From positions 9,431,682 to 9,495,681 of the forward strand of contig NC_134288.1 in NCBI RefSeq assembly GCF_949628215.1: a stretch of 64,000 nt of DNA, written 5' to 3'. The stretch's first letter is position 1. Each line of letters begins with the position of its first letter. Shown here in pieces: positions 1 through 10,857 of the stretch. The stretch comes from Phalacrocorax aristotelis. Taxonomy: Eukaryota; Chordata; Aves; Suliformes; Phalacrocoracidae. A model generated the notes under the pieces. The model was not told where the DNA came from and ran no database searches. It saw only the letters and a program-made list of their open reading frames with translations. The translations under genes were made by a program, and so were the position numbers.

Positions 1-1496
1 GACTGCGTGAGGACAGAAATGCAGAGTAAACCAGAACAGACCTGGTCAAAGAGAGAAGAATAGGACTCATGAAAACAGACACTTCTCGGATCGCCTGGAA
101 GCTGAGACCTAAGGGCAGCCAGTAAAGAGGGACATAACCCCCAGAGCATAGATTAGACATCTTGACATTAGCACGAGGGCAGTAGGTTCCGGCCAGGGCA
201 GAAAAAGTGAAATGCGTTAGGCCTGGTTGAAAAGGGAGATGGTTCTGCTCTGCTCTCTCCTTGATGGCATCATCCAGACAAGGCTCTTCTGCCTGACAAA
301 CCGCCTCTGCGGGGACCCCTGAGCCAGAGCAGTCTTGATTTGCACTTTCATTCCTCTGGGACCATTAACGGTGAGAGACTGGTACATTCCCCACTGCTGG
401 GGGGATCAGGGTTACTGGGGTGCATGTGCAGCTCCAGAGGACAACGCTGGTGCCTGCACCTCCACCAAGTGCCCCAGGGCATCAACTACCAGTTAAGTGA
501 TAGTGCAGCTTGACAATGTGGTTAAGTGTTTCGTGAAAAATTAACTAGGTGCCCCCTGAGATTTCCACCCTTGATTTCTCCTAGGAGAGCTACATACAGA
601 TATTTTGATTCATTTTTGTTCTTCTTAAGGGAATTCAGACTCAAACTGTTTGATTGTTTATTAGCTAATGCAAGAGCAATAAGGGAAATCTCTTTAAAAA
701 ATGAGCTTGGCATTGACAAGGTTTGCACTGAAATGAAGAGAGAAGGCACCATGAACACCAGTCCTCATGGGGAGCTGGTTTTTATGGCTGCTTCCCTCAT
801 TGCTTAGGACTCCGCATGAGGACAATTCCTTACACACATTTCAGAACAAATGCCTGCTGGGTCTGGCAGTGCACACAAGAAAACAAACAGAGTTCTCAGA
901 GCCTGTCTCACAGACAGGTTTTCTTGGGGACAATTCGTTAAAAACTCAATGATCTTTTCAAAGATACCCTTAATTCTGTACCAGCTACCTGTCACTAGGA
1001 AAAAATGTTCAAATCATGTTGGCTTGATGAAATCAGGATCAAAGCTGTTTATTGACTTACTAATGACAGGTAATTATCCAGCAATCTGTGAACTATACAC
1101 TTGGGATCAATATCGGCAATGCAGCCGATAAAACATTATCCTAGGCATTTCTGAAATATTAATAAACCCATGGAAATGTCTAAATGCCTCTTTCTAACTC
1201 ATTCCGAGCAGTCCTAATCCCCCGCACACAACCGCAGATACACTCCCCTCCTTTCGCAGCACATGCACCCCAAGAGCAGGGCGGTCCCCTTTTTGCACCC
1301 CCTCCTGCAGGAGATGTGTGTGGTGCACCCCAATGGCAGCCCACGCTGCTGCCTGCAGCACACTAATGCAATGTTGCAAATGTGATTTACTTAGGTACCA
1401 GTCCTTTCAAGAAATATGACCTCTGCCCAGACCTGCCAAGCTGGCCCCACTAGATGCACAGCAGGCCAGAGTCTTGTCATGGGGTGATGGGGTCTT
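1..1496. other. Intergenic, no gene recognised
   Basis: Unique-looking sequence downstream of the pseudogene on its strand. Short open frames on both strands have no recognisable motif, signal peptide or good splice context. No CR1 tail or tandem array was seen. Confidence 0.5.
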
Positions 1497-1502
1497 TTTA
1501 TT
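1497..1502 (-). terminator. Poly(A) signal AATAAA of the BPIFB pseudogene
   Basis: AATAAA on the minus strand, about 146 nt past the stop codon of the last exon at 1648. Its position fits an ancestral 3' UTR that is still recognisable. Confidence 0.5.
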
Positions 1503-3858
1503 TCAGCTTATGAAGTCAAACTATTGAAAAGTCAAGGAAAGAGGAAGAAATGCCCCAGGAACTCCAGCACCCTCACTGCTCCCTCTCCCGCCCTATCCTG
1601 CTGGGTCTTCACAGCAGGGGTATGTTGCAGCCGTACCTCCCTGTGCCTCAAGTCTCCATGATGGGCACGTCCAGCACCAGAGAATTCTGCAGATTTAAAA
1701 ATAAAAAGCACACAGATAGCATTTAGCAGTTGCTTCCGTGCTCAGATGTGATGGGCTAGCAGCACTAACTCCAGGGATGACCCAGGGTACAGCAAAACCA
1801 CCATGTAAGTAAGCCTCTCAGTGCCTACTTTGAACCCACTGATGTTTGCCTGACGGTAGGTGATGCCCAGCAGTTCAGGCAGGGGGACCCTCCATGCAGC
1901 ACCCCTGGAATGAGGGGGAGATACTGTCAGAGGTGCTCCAGCTGTGGCAGGTGCTGCCAGCATCTCTGGCGCTTCCCTGCCTGCCTGCCCTCATGCTGCC
2001 TGCCTACCCACACCTGCCAAAGGTCTGGCAAGGGTTTTGGGGAACACTCAGAAGGAAAATTGGCAGGGCTGAAATTCCTGGTTTTGTGCATGTTAACATG
2101 AATAAAATTTCTGCTTTTGGCATACTTTCCATACAAGTTAAGCAGGTAAATTGATGTTCCAGGGTGGCAGTTTTTACTGACACTTTGGCTGTTTTCAGGC
2201 ATGGCAAAGAGGGACTTGTCAATTTTTGGACACTTCAGAATGGCAATCTTATGAAAACTGTTCCCAGTTGTTCATGGCAAGTGTTTTTGATTTTGAGGAC
2301 AGGAAATATGTTCCAAGAGGCTTCAGAGGAAACGCCTGTATACTTTGCAGTGAATCTGTTCTGTGAGAGCAGATCTCTGCTGCCTGTGAAGGAGGGGGTG
2401 TGCTGCAGCCCCAGCCAGAAGACATTGCCTTCCTCCAGCTCCCACTGCAAATCCCCCCAGTGCAGCCCCAGCCAGAAAGAGATTTTCCTGGTAGAATCAC
2501 TCAGAGCCTCGAGGGCATGAAAAGCATACAAGGTCAGCCAGGCAATGCCATTTCCAAGAAAACCCATAACAATCTATAGGAAAAGAAATGAGAACTATTT
2601 ACCCCATGCAGATAGCAAACCCTCAGATGAAGCCTTAGCCATGCTTACTGTTGATTAATGGCATATAAGCCACATGAATAATATCTGCCAAAACTCTTTT
2701 CAGTGGAAGTTCCTGAAACAGAGAGAAGTGGTCTAAACTGCCCATTGCTCTGCCTGCCAGCAGCCGCGTCCACCAGGCTCACCCCAGCAATTCATCCAGT
2801 GCCTTCTTCCCTCACAGGAGGATTGCAAAGGTCTCCCCGAGCAGAATGGGAACATTTGAGAAATTCTAAATTTCCACGAAAACACTCCCAGATGAGCCTG
2901 TTCCAAGCCCCAGCAGCACTCTGCTATCTGACCTGCAGTCAGTGCCAGGCACCCAGGCACCCTCCTTGCAGCCCAGAGCCCTGCCGCAGCCAGCCCGTAT
3001 GTTAACCACATAAGCCCCAGGCACTCGCCCTCCCAGGCATCTCTACACCAGCATCAGGATTAGAGGGAGATGAGGGGATTGAACATCCAGCACACATGGC
3101 CACAGAGCAGCCCAGCCCACACTCCCACCCAACAATGCCGTACTGGCGAAAGTTACTCGTGGCCAAAACTCTTCCAGGAATGAACACAGTGCATTACGAG
3201 CAGGGACCCCTTCCAGAGCATTCATGCCTGTGGGCAAATGGTTTTGGCAGTTGATTTGTAATTTGTTTTTCCTTGAAATAATACTTCGATCCTCAGCAAT
3301 CACTTTTGTTTTGAGTTTTGGGGTTTTTTTAACAAATCTGTTATTGACAATGAAAGCAGGAGGATGGGGCTCTGGGGAGCGAATTCGTGGTACCACATTA
3401 CACAAGCTGCCAGTGCGGACATTCACAGTGTCAACCCCAGCCCCACGCACGGCGCAGACTGCCCAACTCACATCAAACATCCTGAGGGAGGAGGAAACCA
3501 AAGCCACCCGAGAGAGACTGCAGGGAGAGGAAAGGCACAGCATAATTTGCCTCCATCAGCCCCCTGGCGAGCTGTCCTGTTATCCTCAGCAAACTCCTCA
3601 CCCAGATCTTGGCCTCCACTAAACCTCTCCCTTGCACCAGAGGTGCCATGGCTCCGCCAGCCTCCCTCCGGGAATGGGCTGCTTCCCACCAAGAGCATTT
3701 TCTCCATCCTGAACCAAGTTCAGTTCTTCAAACTTAAAGAGCAAAAAAACCCAAACAGGTTTTGGGTCAGCTGGATTATGTAACATTAGCCCTCATCTAT
3801 TTTTAAATAGCTGTTAGAATAAACTGTAAAAACATCATGCAGAGACAGCAAAGGTTTC

Positions 3859-3922
3859 TTCCAAAAATGCACAGGTGTGCATTCCAAAAATGCATTCCAA
3901 AAATGCAAATTCCAAAAATGCA
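3859..3922. repeat. Short tandem repeat, unit about TTCCAAAAATGCA
   Basis: Four imperfect copies of a 12-15 nt unit containing CCAAAAATGCA, lying in the 858-bp stretch between exons 5 and 12 of the pseudogene where six exons should be. Confidence 0.8.
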
Positions 3923-4571
3923 GCGTGTGGCTTTCCCAGCAGCCCATGGACTGTCACACTCTGCTGGTGGCGGCACTGGGGACCAGCAGCCATGTTACCT
4001 TTGCAGAGCTGAGCAAAGAACAGGGCCAGAACCCCACAGGTATCCAACTAAAGCAGGCCAACTTTATGACACATGTTAAGAGGCTGCAAGCCTGCCCTTT
4101 GACAAGCCTTTAGGAAAAAGCACGCTCAGCATTGAGATCAGCTCTGCCCAAGCATTGTATCCCTAACCACCAGGCTGGGACAAGGAGGCTTTAGGCAGTG
4201 ACAGTGCCTTTGCTGCAGATATTGACTGCATAAAACCAGTAGTTGCTTGAAATGCTCCCTCTTACCAGCCTGCAAGCTCCTTTGTGTGGCAAAACTGTGA
4301 AACCTGTTACAGTACAGTGAGGAAGAGTAGGAGATGGTGTCAAAGAAACAAGGATGGGAGGAGGATCAGACTTACCAGAGCTGGCAGCACTTTCTGAAGG
4401 GTGTTGTCCAGAAACTTGTTCATGACTTTGGGCAGCATGCTGGGCAGAGACAACACATCAGCCGACACAGCCATTATGCACATAGCAATAATTATTTACT
4501 AAAGATCAAAAAGCAAGAAAAGTAAGCCCTAAAGAAACCTATCTGGTATGGATTAAGCCAAAATATGCCTA

Positions 4572-4618
4572 ATGTCTAATAGAATATGTCTATTAGACAT
4601 CTAATAATGTCTAATAGA
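4572..4618. repeat. Inverted repeat with 12-bp arms plus a third direct copy
   Basis: Arms at 4572-4583 (ATGTCTAATAGA) and 4589-4600 are perfect reverse complements around a 5-nt loop. A third copy of the left arm with one extra base follows at 4606-4618. It lies in pseudogene intron 4. The AT-rich hairpin could form a cruciform; no function is evident. Confidence 0.85.
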
Positions 4619-6038
4619 AGTCTTTACAAACCTTTTCTCAAGAATGCCATCTTCTGGCTTTAAACAAAGCTGAAGGTTTCCATGCCAGAAGCTCTGATAT
4701 CCCAAGAGTACAATACTAGAATGAGGTCTGATGCCAAAGAAGAACACTACATGGAATAACACTGATAGAGCTGGTCAGAATTTGTCCATAAAAGATTTTG
4801 GTTTTCTTAGTGGAAAAAAGAATGGTCAGTGAAAAGTATTTGTGTTCCGTAGAAACCTGCACCTGGAGACTAAAAGATTTAACAATGTTGTTACCTGCCT
4901 CTCAGCAATTATTAATATCAGCAAACCTTCAGTGTTGTCCTTTGGGACTCATCTGCTGGGGAGGCTGGTTTTAACACTAATGAGAGCCATGTGACAGTTC
5001 CTGCAGCTGAACCTGGGGATGCCGGTGGTGTCCCGCCACAGCCAGCTGCTGGATGTCAGGTTTGCGGCCAGAGCAATTCCCATGTTTCCTCCTATAAAGC
5101 TGCTCAGAGCAAAGCTCGATCACTGCAGGGCAAACCCCCAGGAGCAAGCGAGCCCACCCCAGCCCCACCAGCAGCTCTACCCCATGAGTGCCGGCTCCTG
5201 TTCACCTTTCCCAGCGATGGTCACTGGGACTAAGATGACCGTGAAGACCCCCGAGCCCAGCAAGAGCAGCAGCGATATCACCAGGGGACAGAGAGCTTTC
5301 ACTTTTAGCTTGTGGGAAAAAAACAGAGGAAAAGAGCTGGGGAAAAGGAGCCCGCAGAGAAGCCAGTCAGGCTGCTTACATCAGTCACCTACCACTGATA
5401 CTGCCATCACGATCTTTATTCTTCCACTTCTTGTTTAAATTTTCCATTTAAAGCTACTTTTAAATTTAGAAAAATGTTTCTTACTAACAAAAAGACTGCA
5501 CAGCCTACTTTTGAAAAAAATTGGAAAAAATATATTTCGGTGTTCAAAACGCCTCCGTGCTTTCACCCAGAACAAATCTGTGGGAAGGATGACCAGCTCT
5601 GATACCCCAGAAATTCTGCAGTTCCCTCAGGATATTATTGACAAAAGCCAGGCACCCCTGGCTTTGAGAGAAAACCCCACCTGGTGCCGCAGAGCCACTG
5701 CAGCAGTCCCCAGCCAGCGCTGAATCAAGAGCTGATGCGCTTTGTTGCCTTTAAGTTATAGTTTCTCCATGTATTTGTAGACACAACCATGCAGAAAATC
5801 ACCGGCTTTAATATCACACTTGTTAGTGGGGAGTGATTCATTTCTGCCTCCAGGCTGACACTTCCCAACCTTCTGCTTTTATTTTCTCATTCCCAGGTTC
5901 AGGCTCGTGGTGTAATGCTGCTGATCATCACTCACCCCGAGATGCCTTTGATGGGTCTGGTGCTGCCTTTTCTTTTTTTTGCAGCTTCCTCTGCCATTTT
6001 CTGTAGAACATCACTCTCGTTCGGGGCAGAGGACACCA

Positions 6039-9000
6039 CTGGAAGGTTTGCACAAGACAAGGAGTTTAGCACAAAACCCCCAGGGAGAAGCCTGTGCTGG
6101 AGGGTGAGAGGACTCAGCACCCTCCACCATGACCTATAAAACATCTTTATTAACATATTCCCATTCCAACACACAGAGGCATCATCAGGACTCTTCGCAT
6201 GCTGTAAATTTGGATTACCAGTAGTCTTTGCTATCCCCGGGTAGCGGCTGGAGCTTGGCAGGCACTTTCTGTGCAGGCATTGCCATTTTAGACATGAGAT
6301 ATGGGGCACATTTTCAGGTTCCCGCCTTAACGTACTGCACACCGTCGAGACAACCCATGTGCCCACGTCAGGGTGTCACAGCTGTGAGGTCCTGCTTGCA
6401 GCATCCCACGTGGGATGTGCAGACAGCAAGGAAGCAGCTCCTGCTGCAGATTAAGGGCAGTGCCTGGAGCCTGCCTGGCCAGCAGCACTCAGCAGCTGGG
6501 GATGTGCTTGGGGATGCAAGCTCTGCAGCAGCGAAAGGTGGTTTCCCTGCCATGACGCAGCCGGTGCACCACTGCCCGCTTGTCTGCGTGGACAGACAGA
6601 CTCATGTCCATACACAGACAGTAACGTGACTGAGCACTTACTGTGGTCAGTTGTTCCAAGATCAGTCCTGATGACAGCTCTCGGCCATCAGCAACTCCCA
6701 ACCGTACCAGCCAGCCACAAAGGAATAAAATGCACCAAATCCTTGACGCCTTCCAATCCAGTACAGCTGCTTCAGAGCTCCAGAGGTGGCAGAGGCTTAC
6801 AGGAGTGTGTGGGTTTCAACAAGCAGAGACAGACAATGAGCTGGAGACTGTTCCCAAACCACATGTCAGGGGCTAAACACTGCATTCACACTAGAGGAAA
6901 GCAAGCAGGGCTCCGTGCAAGTCTGGCAGAGCTACACTAGCCAAAACACAGCCTGAATACAAGAATCGGTCCCCAAAATTCCAGTGTCTGAACGCGTGAG
7001 AGCAGCCCCATCAGGACATGCCTGCATCATGCACCACCTGCCCCATGGTTGGTACCCAAGCAGGGTGCTAAGCCTTCCTCTTCCACAGTCACCAGAGCTG
7101 CTCATGATGCCTGAAACCTGCCATAGAGAAGGGGCTGGGGCTGCCTGATGGAGTACATGGCCAGCTGGGTCTCGGGGCCACCCTGAGCCCTGGCCCCAGG
7201 AGTGACAGGAGAGCTCACAGCTGTTGGCCATGGCAGTGGCATGAGGCATGACAAGCCTCCCCACAGACTATGGACACGACTCCACCAGTCTGCACCAGCT
7301 TGGCCTCCCACTTCTTGCTTGCACCAGCAGGAAATGATGTGAGCTGCTGCACCTTGCCATGACGGGGACTCCTGCAGGGAAGGCCCTGCCATCACCTCAC
7401 CCAGTTCTTCCCCAGTGGAGAGTCCCCTGAGGTTGCCCTGAGGTTGCACTGATCTCCTGGAGAGAGGCAAGAAACAACCCATACATAAATCCTGACCGAG
7501 AAAGAGGAAAAAACAAAAGAATGAAAGGGTTGGATAATGACCATGATGTAACCTAATTCCTGAGTTTTTCTGACATCTGCCAATACAAATAATTTCACTA
7601 ATAAATTTGAAAGTCTGTGTAAGCCATTGAGTCTCATGCGTCAGGCATGTGCTCCAAGCAGGCTGAAGCCAGTGCTCTTGCTCAACACCCATGAAGAGCC
7701 AATGGAGACTCGCACATCAAGTCCAAAAGATAAAAACCTGATCTGTTTAATTACACAGTACAGAGAGAAGTGGGAGTAAGGAGAAACCTAAGACATGTAA
7801 TGATAAGTTCTGCTTTTGGAGGTAACTGTGTAACTACAACTCTTGGGATGAGTGGCTCTCACTCCTCGACGGTTCATGGAGCCTGTGTAAATGCTGGGGG
7901 ATGATATGGGGTCAGCTGGTGGACAACCTACTGCAAACCGTGATAGTCTCAGTAATGATCTTACTGATTTCAGCAGGGTTGGAGTAAGGCTGAGAACTGT
8001 CACCTGCCCAGCGAACAGGCTTCTCTCCCCTGTGTCCTGCCATGGGAGAGCCATGCACCCCACCAGAGTGCAGACAGGGTGTTTGAAACTCTCCTCCGGT
8101 CTGCCCATGCTGCTGCTGGTGCTGTGGCTGCTCATGCACCAGCCCTGCCTGAGCTGGGGCTAGTGGTCACCATGGTGTCCTCACCCATCCCCTCACAGGT
8201 ACCCCACCCAGCAGGACCCAGCTCTAGGAGTTCACCATAGCGGGATTCTGCAGCACCAAGCAATTTATCTCTTCTCTTTATTTCTGTATAAAACATGTCA
8301 TGAGGTTTAATCTGCCATCACCTCCCTCCCAGTGATGTACTCGTTGGCTCTCTGCTAAGCCCAGACAAGGAGATTTACATCTTACCTAACAGGAGTGTAA
8401 GATTTATAGATAACTCCTGATAAGGAATGTACCATGCCAGAAAGATACCTTTGTGCTAGTAACTTGATCAGTCATTATGCTATAAGCTGACATGTAATTA
8501 AGCCTCCACAGGGATCATCAGGTCCAGAACAGGTCTTCAGGAGGAGAAAAATCCATGGCTAAGCACCACGGTGGCGTCTGACCCCGGCAGCTTATCCCGA
8601 CCCTTACACTGCTGTCAATGACAGTAACGCTCCACAGATAAATCTCCAGTACTGCTTCGGGAAGAGCTGCTGATATTACCTACTCTGAAACAAGGCCTAG
8701 CAGGGGCAAATTTCCAACCACTGCTCTAAAACACAGCAAAGACATATTTCTCAGAGACTTTTCTAGGTTGCATCCATGTCCCTACTCATGTCAGATGCCA
8801 CAAAATGCTTCCCACAGCCCCAGGGGACTCATCTGCAGGCTACAGCTTTCTCAATGGATTTACTTTTCTGAACACATTTCTAGCCTCTAAATGGGCTGCA
8901 TACATCAGTGTAGGTGTGTAAATCCTGCTGTCCCTTGGTAGGCTGCTAGACATACATCTTCATATTTTCTCTTGACACTGCTATTTGGATGTCTTCAATG

Positions 9001-10160
9001 GAAATGCACAATGTGGCTGAAACTCTGCTTTTCTTGGCATTTCTCTGTCATGCTATGAAGGAAAGCAACACAGCGCTGGTGAGAGCCAAAGGCTCTGAAC
9101 GTGTCAAGATGCACCTGGAACCAGCACCCAATAACTCACTTCAGCAATGCACAAAGGACAATGGCTGCCTCCCCAGGCAGCAGGTGTTTCAACAAGAGCT
9201 GAACCCTTTATCCTATTGCCAAGGGATTCAGACCGAAATGGGCAATTCAACCCTCTCTGGAAGACTGGTCATGCCTCAAAGCTGAAATCACAAATATCAG
9301 GGGTGGGGAAAAGTCAGAACACAGAGTGCAAAGGAGAGCTGGGTGAGACCATGGAGGATGCACTTACATGGCATTTGCAGGTAGTCCACACTCTGTCCTC
9401 CAGGCCAAAAGGAAGCCAGGAGAACACAATGGACCCCAAGCAGAGGAAGGAGTGGGACTCTGACTCCCTTCCATGAACACTTTCACTGCTTGTAGAGACA
9501 TTAGCAAAGAGGGTGGACATCACCCACCATTTTTTCTACCAGTTGTAAAAAATATTGCTAGTGGCTTTTATTTGGGAATGGGTTAAAGAGAGGAAGAAAT
9601 TATTGCACGTGGGCCATTCCACAGGTTAGAGGAGATACCTTAAAAAAAAAATTGATCTTCTGTCCAATCTAAAACTCACTGAACCCAACAGAAACCCTCC
9701 TGTTGCCTTTAACAGACTTACCCAGGCCTGATGGAAATGGAGGGCATGCTTGATGAATTGCCAAGACCTGCAGGTCTCATTCCATCTGTCCTGAGCTGCC
9801 CATCTGGGAGAGCAACACAAACCACAGCAGCATCTTGCTGGTGTGGACAGGGTGGTGGCCATCCCTGTGGTGTTCAGAAGAAAGCATGGCTGCAGAGCAA
9901 AGAAACTGATGTTCGCTTTCTAACAGTGTTTGATTTCTTGGCACCCTCCATCCTGAGACCGTTCTTTGTGCTCCTCAGTAACAACACGATGAAGGCAAGC
10001 TGCCCCAGCACCTGCTATTCAATATTTCACCTCACTAGGTCAACAGCCAATGTAATCAAGTATATGGGGAAACAATAAAAATGGTATATAAAACAAAGGG
10101 TCCACCCAATGTCCTGGTTTCCATCCCTCTCTGCCAATTTCTGCCCCATCAGCCTTAGTT
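6039..10160. other. Region between the pseudogene and TENP, no gene recognised
   Basis: It should hold exon 1 of the fossil gene (minus strand) and upstream control sequence for TENP (plus strand). I looked for a signal-peptide exon ending in phase 1 on the minus strand and found none. A hydrophobic 18-codon plus-strand frame at 8109-8165 looks like a signal peptide but runs straight into a stop. Donor-like sites near 6643, 9365 and 9730 open onto unrecognisable peptides. Confidence 0.45.
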
Positions 10161-10167
10161 GTGAAGA

Positions 10168-10250
10168 TATATAAAGCCAGCATAATTCCTTGGTGTGGCC
10201 ACAGCAAGAAACGAACTGAGTTAGAAGAATGAGAAGACCAGCCAGGAAAG
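10168..10250 (+). promoter_or_regulatory. Putative TENP promoter (TATA box) and noncoding exon 1
   Basis: A TATATAAAG box at 10168-10176 is followed by a possible short leader ending at a donor (GGAAAG|gtaaagat, exon end 10250). A second TATATAAAA lies at 10085-10093. The coding start exon has an acceptor nine bases before its ATG (ctcttccag, exon from 10850), so an upstream noncoding exon is expected, as in ovocalyxin-36. The pairing of this TATA and donor with TENP is inferred from position only. Confidence 0.4.
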
Positions 10251-10857
10251 GTAAAGATGTATTTGTAAAGTGAATAGCTTGATATAGGCATTGCTTGTAC
10301 TTACTTTGATGTGTCTCTGTAAGGATCGGTTCTCATCAGAGTCCACTTTCTGCAAAGACTGATACAAATATGTATGTTTTCTGCAAGTTAAACTTTCTGA
10401 ATTGTTTTCTTAATATTGTAACAGCATTATAAACAATTCCCAAATGTTTTTCAGAGAGACAGATAACACTTTCACCTTTTTATCTGGTTTTAGCCTCCTC
10501 CCTAACTTCCATTTATTCCTCAATTAATTTTAACTCCTGTTTATTTGCTAGTTTTATACCAGTAGTAGGCCACTGTGTGCTCTTCAGCAGGTATGATATT
10601 GCTGCAAGCACCACTGCAGCTTACAGACTTGCAGGGAGTTTTCAAAGCTGAGCCTTCTGTTAGTGTTTTTACATCCCCAGGCTCCACATGAGAGCTATGC
10701 CTTGTTATTGTACAAAAGCTGACAAGCTCAGGACCACAAGCCAGACCCGGGAGCAGATCCATGGCTCCTGAGCATGGCTCAGTGCCTCGGTGGCTGGGCC
10801 AAGGCCATGCCGCTCTGACCGGGCTGCTGCGGGTGCCCTCCTCTTCCAGGCGCTGGC

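Larger units (their letters stand above)
1648..6038 (-). pseudogene. Decayed BPIFB-family (BPI-fold) gene, exons 6-11 missing
   Basis: Exons are read on the minus strand by homology to the two intact genes in this window. Exon 2 is 5936-6038 (ends ...KGISG), exon 3 5206-5308 (LVISLLLLLGSGVFTVILV), exon 4 4953-5099 (IALAANLTSS, then TTGIPRFSCRNC), exon 5 4376-4439 (64 nt, MLPKVMNKFLDN), exon 12 3472-3517 (46 nt), exon 13 2649-2712 (64 nt, ELPLKRVLADIIHVAYMPLI), exon 14 1829-1904 (76 nt, RVPLPELLGITYRQ) and exon 15 1648-1686 (NSLVLDVPIMET, stop). Most splice sites are canonical. Lesions: exon 3 is 103 nt where 105 or 108 is expected, and its homologous frame does not join either neighbour. The exon 4 donor reads AT instead of GT (AG|atgagt). 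Exon 14 is one base short. Only 858 bp separate exons 5 and 12, and I find no exons 6-11 there. Exon 1 was not found. A working but highly divergent gene is unlikely because exon 5 to exon 12 does not keep frame. Confidence 0.8.

Noticed and set aside
2235-2567. 110-codon minus-strand frame with a hydrophobic start (GNGIAWLTLYAFHALEAL)
   Set aside because: It has an acceptor-like start, but no BPI-family exon has this length or motif and no donor follows at a fitting place.
3043-3543. 166-codon minus-strand frame
   Set aside because: It runs through exon 12 of the BPIFB fossil and flanking intron sequence; only the 46-nt exon part shows family resemblance.
8109-8165. Short plus-strand signal-peptide-like frame starting MLLLVLWLL
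   Set aside because: It stops after 18 codons with no donor inside and no downstream exon of matching phase, so there is nothing to attach it to.
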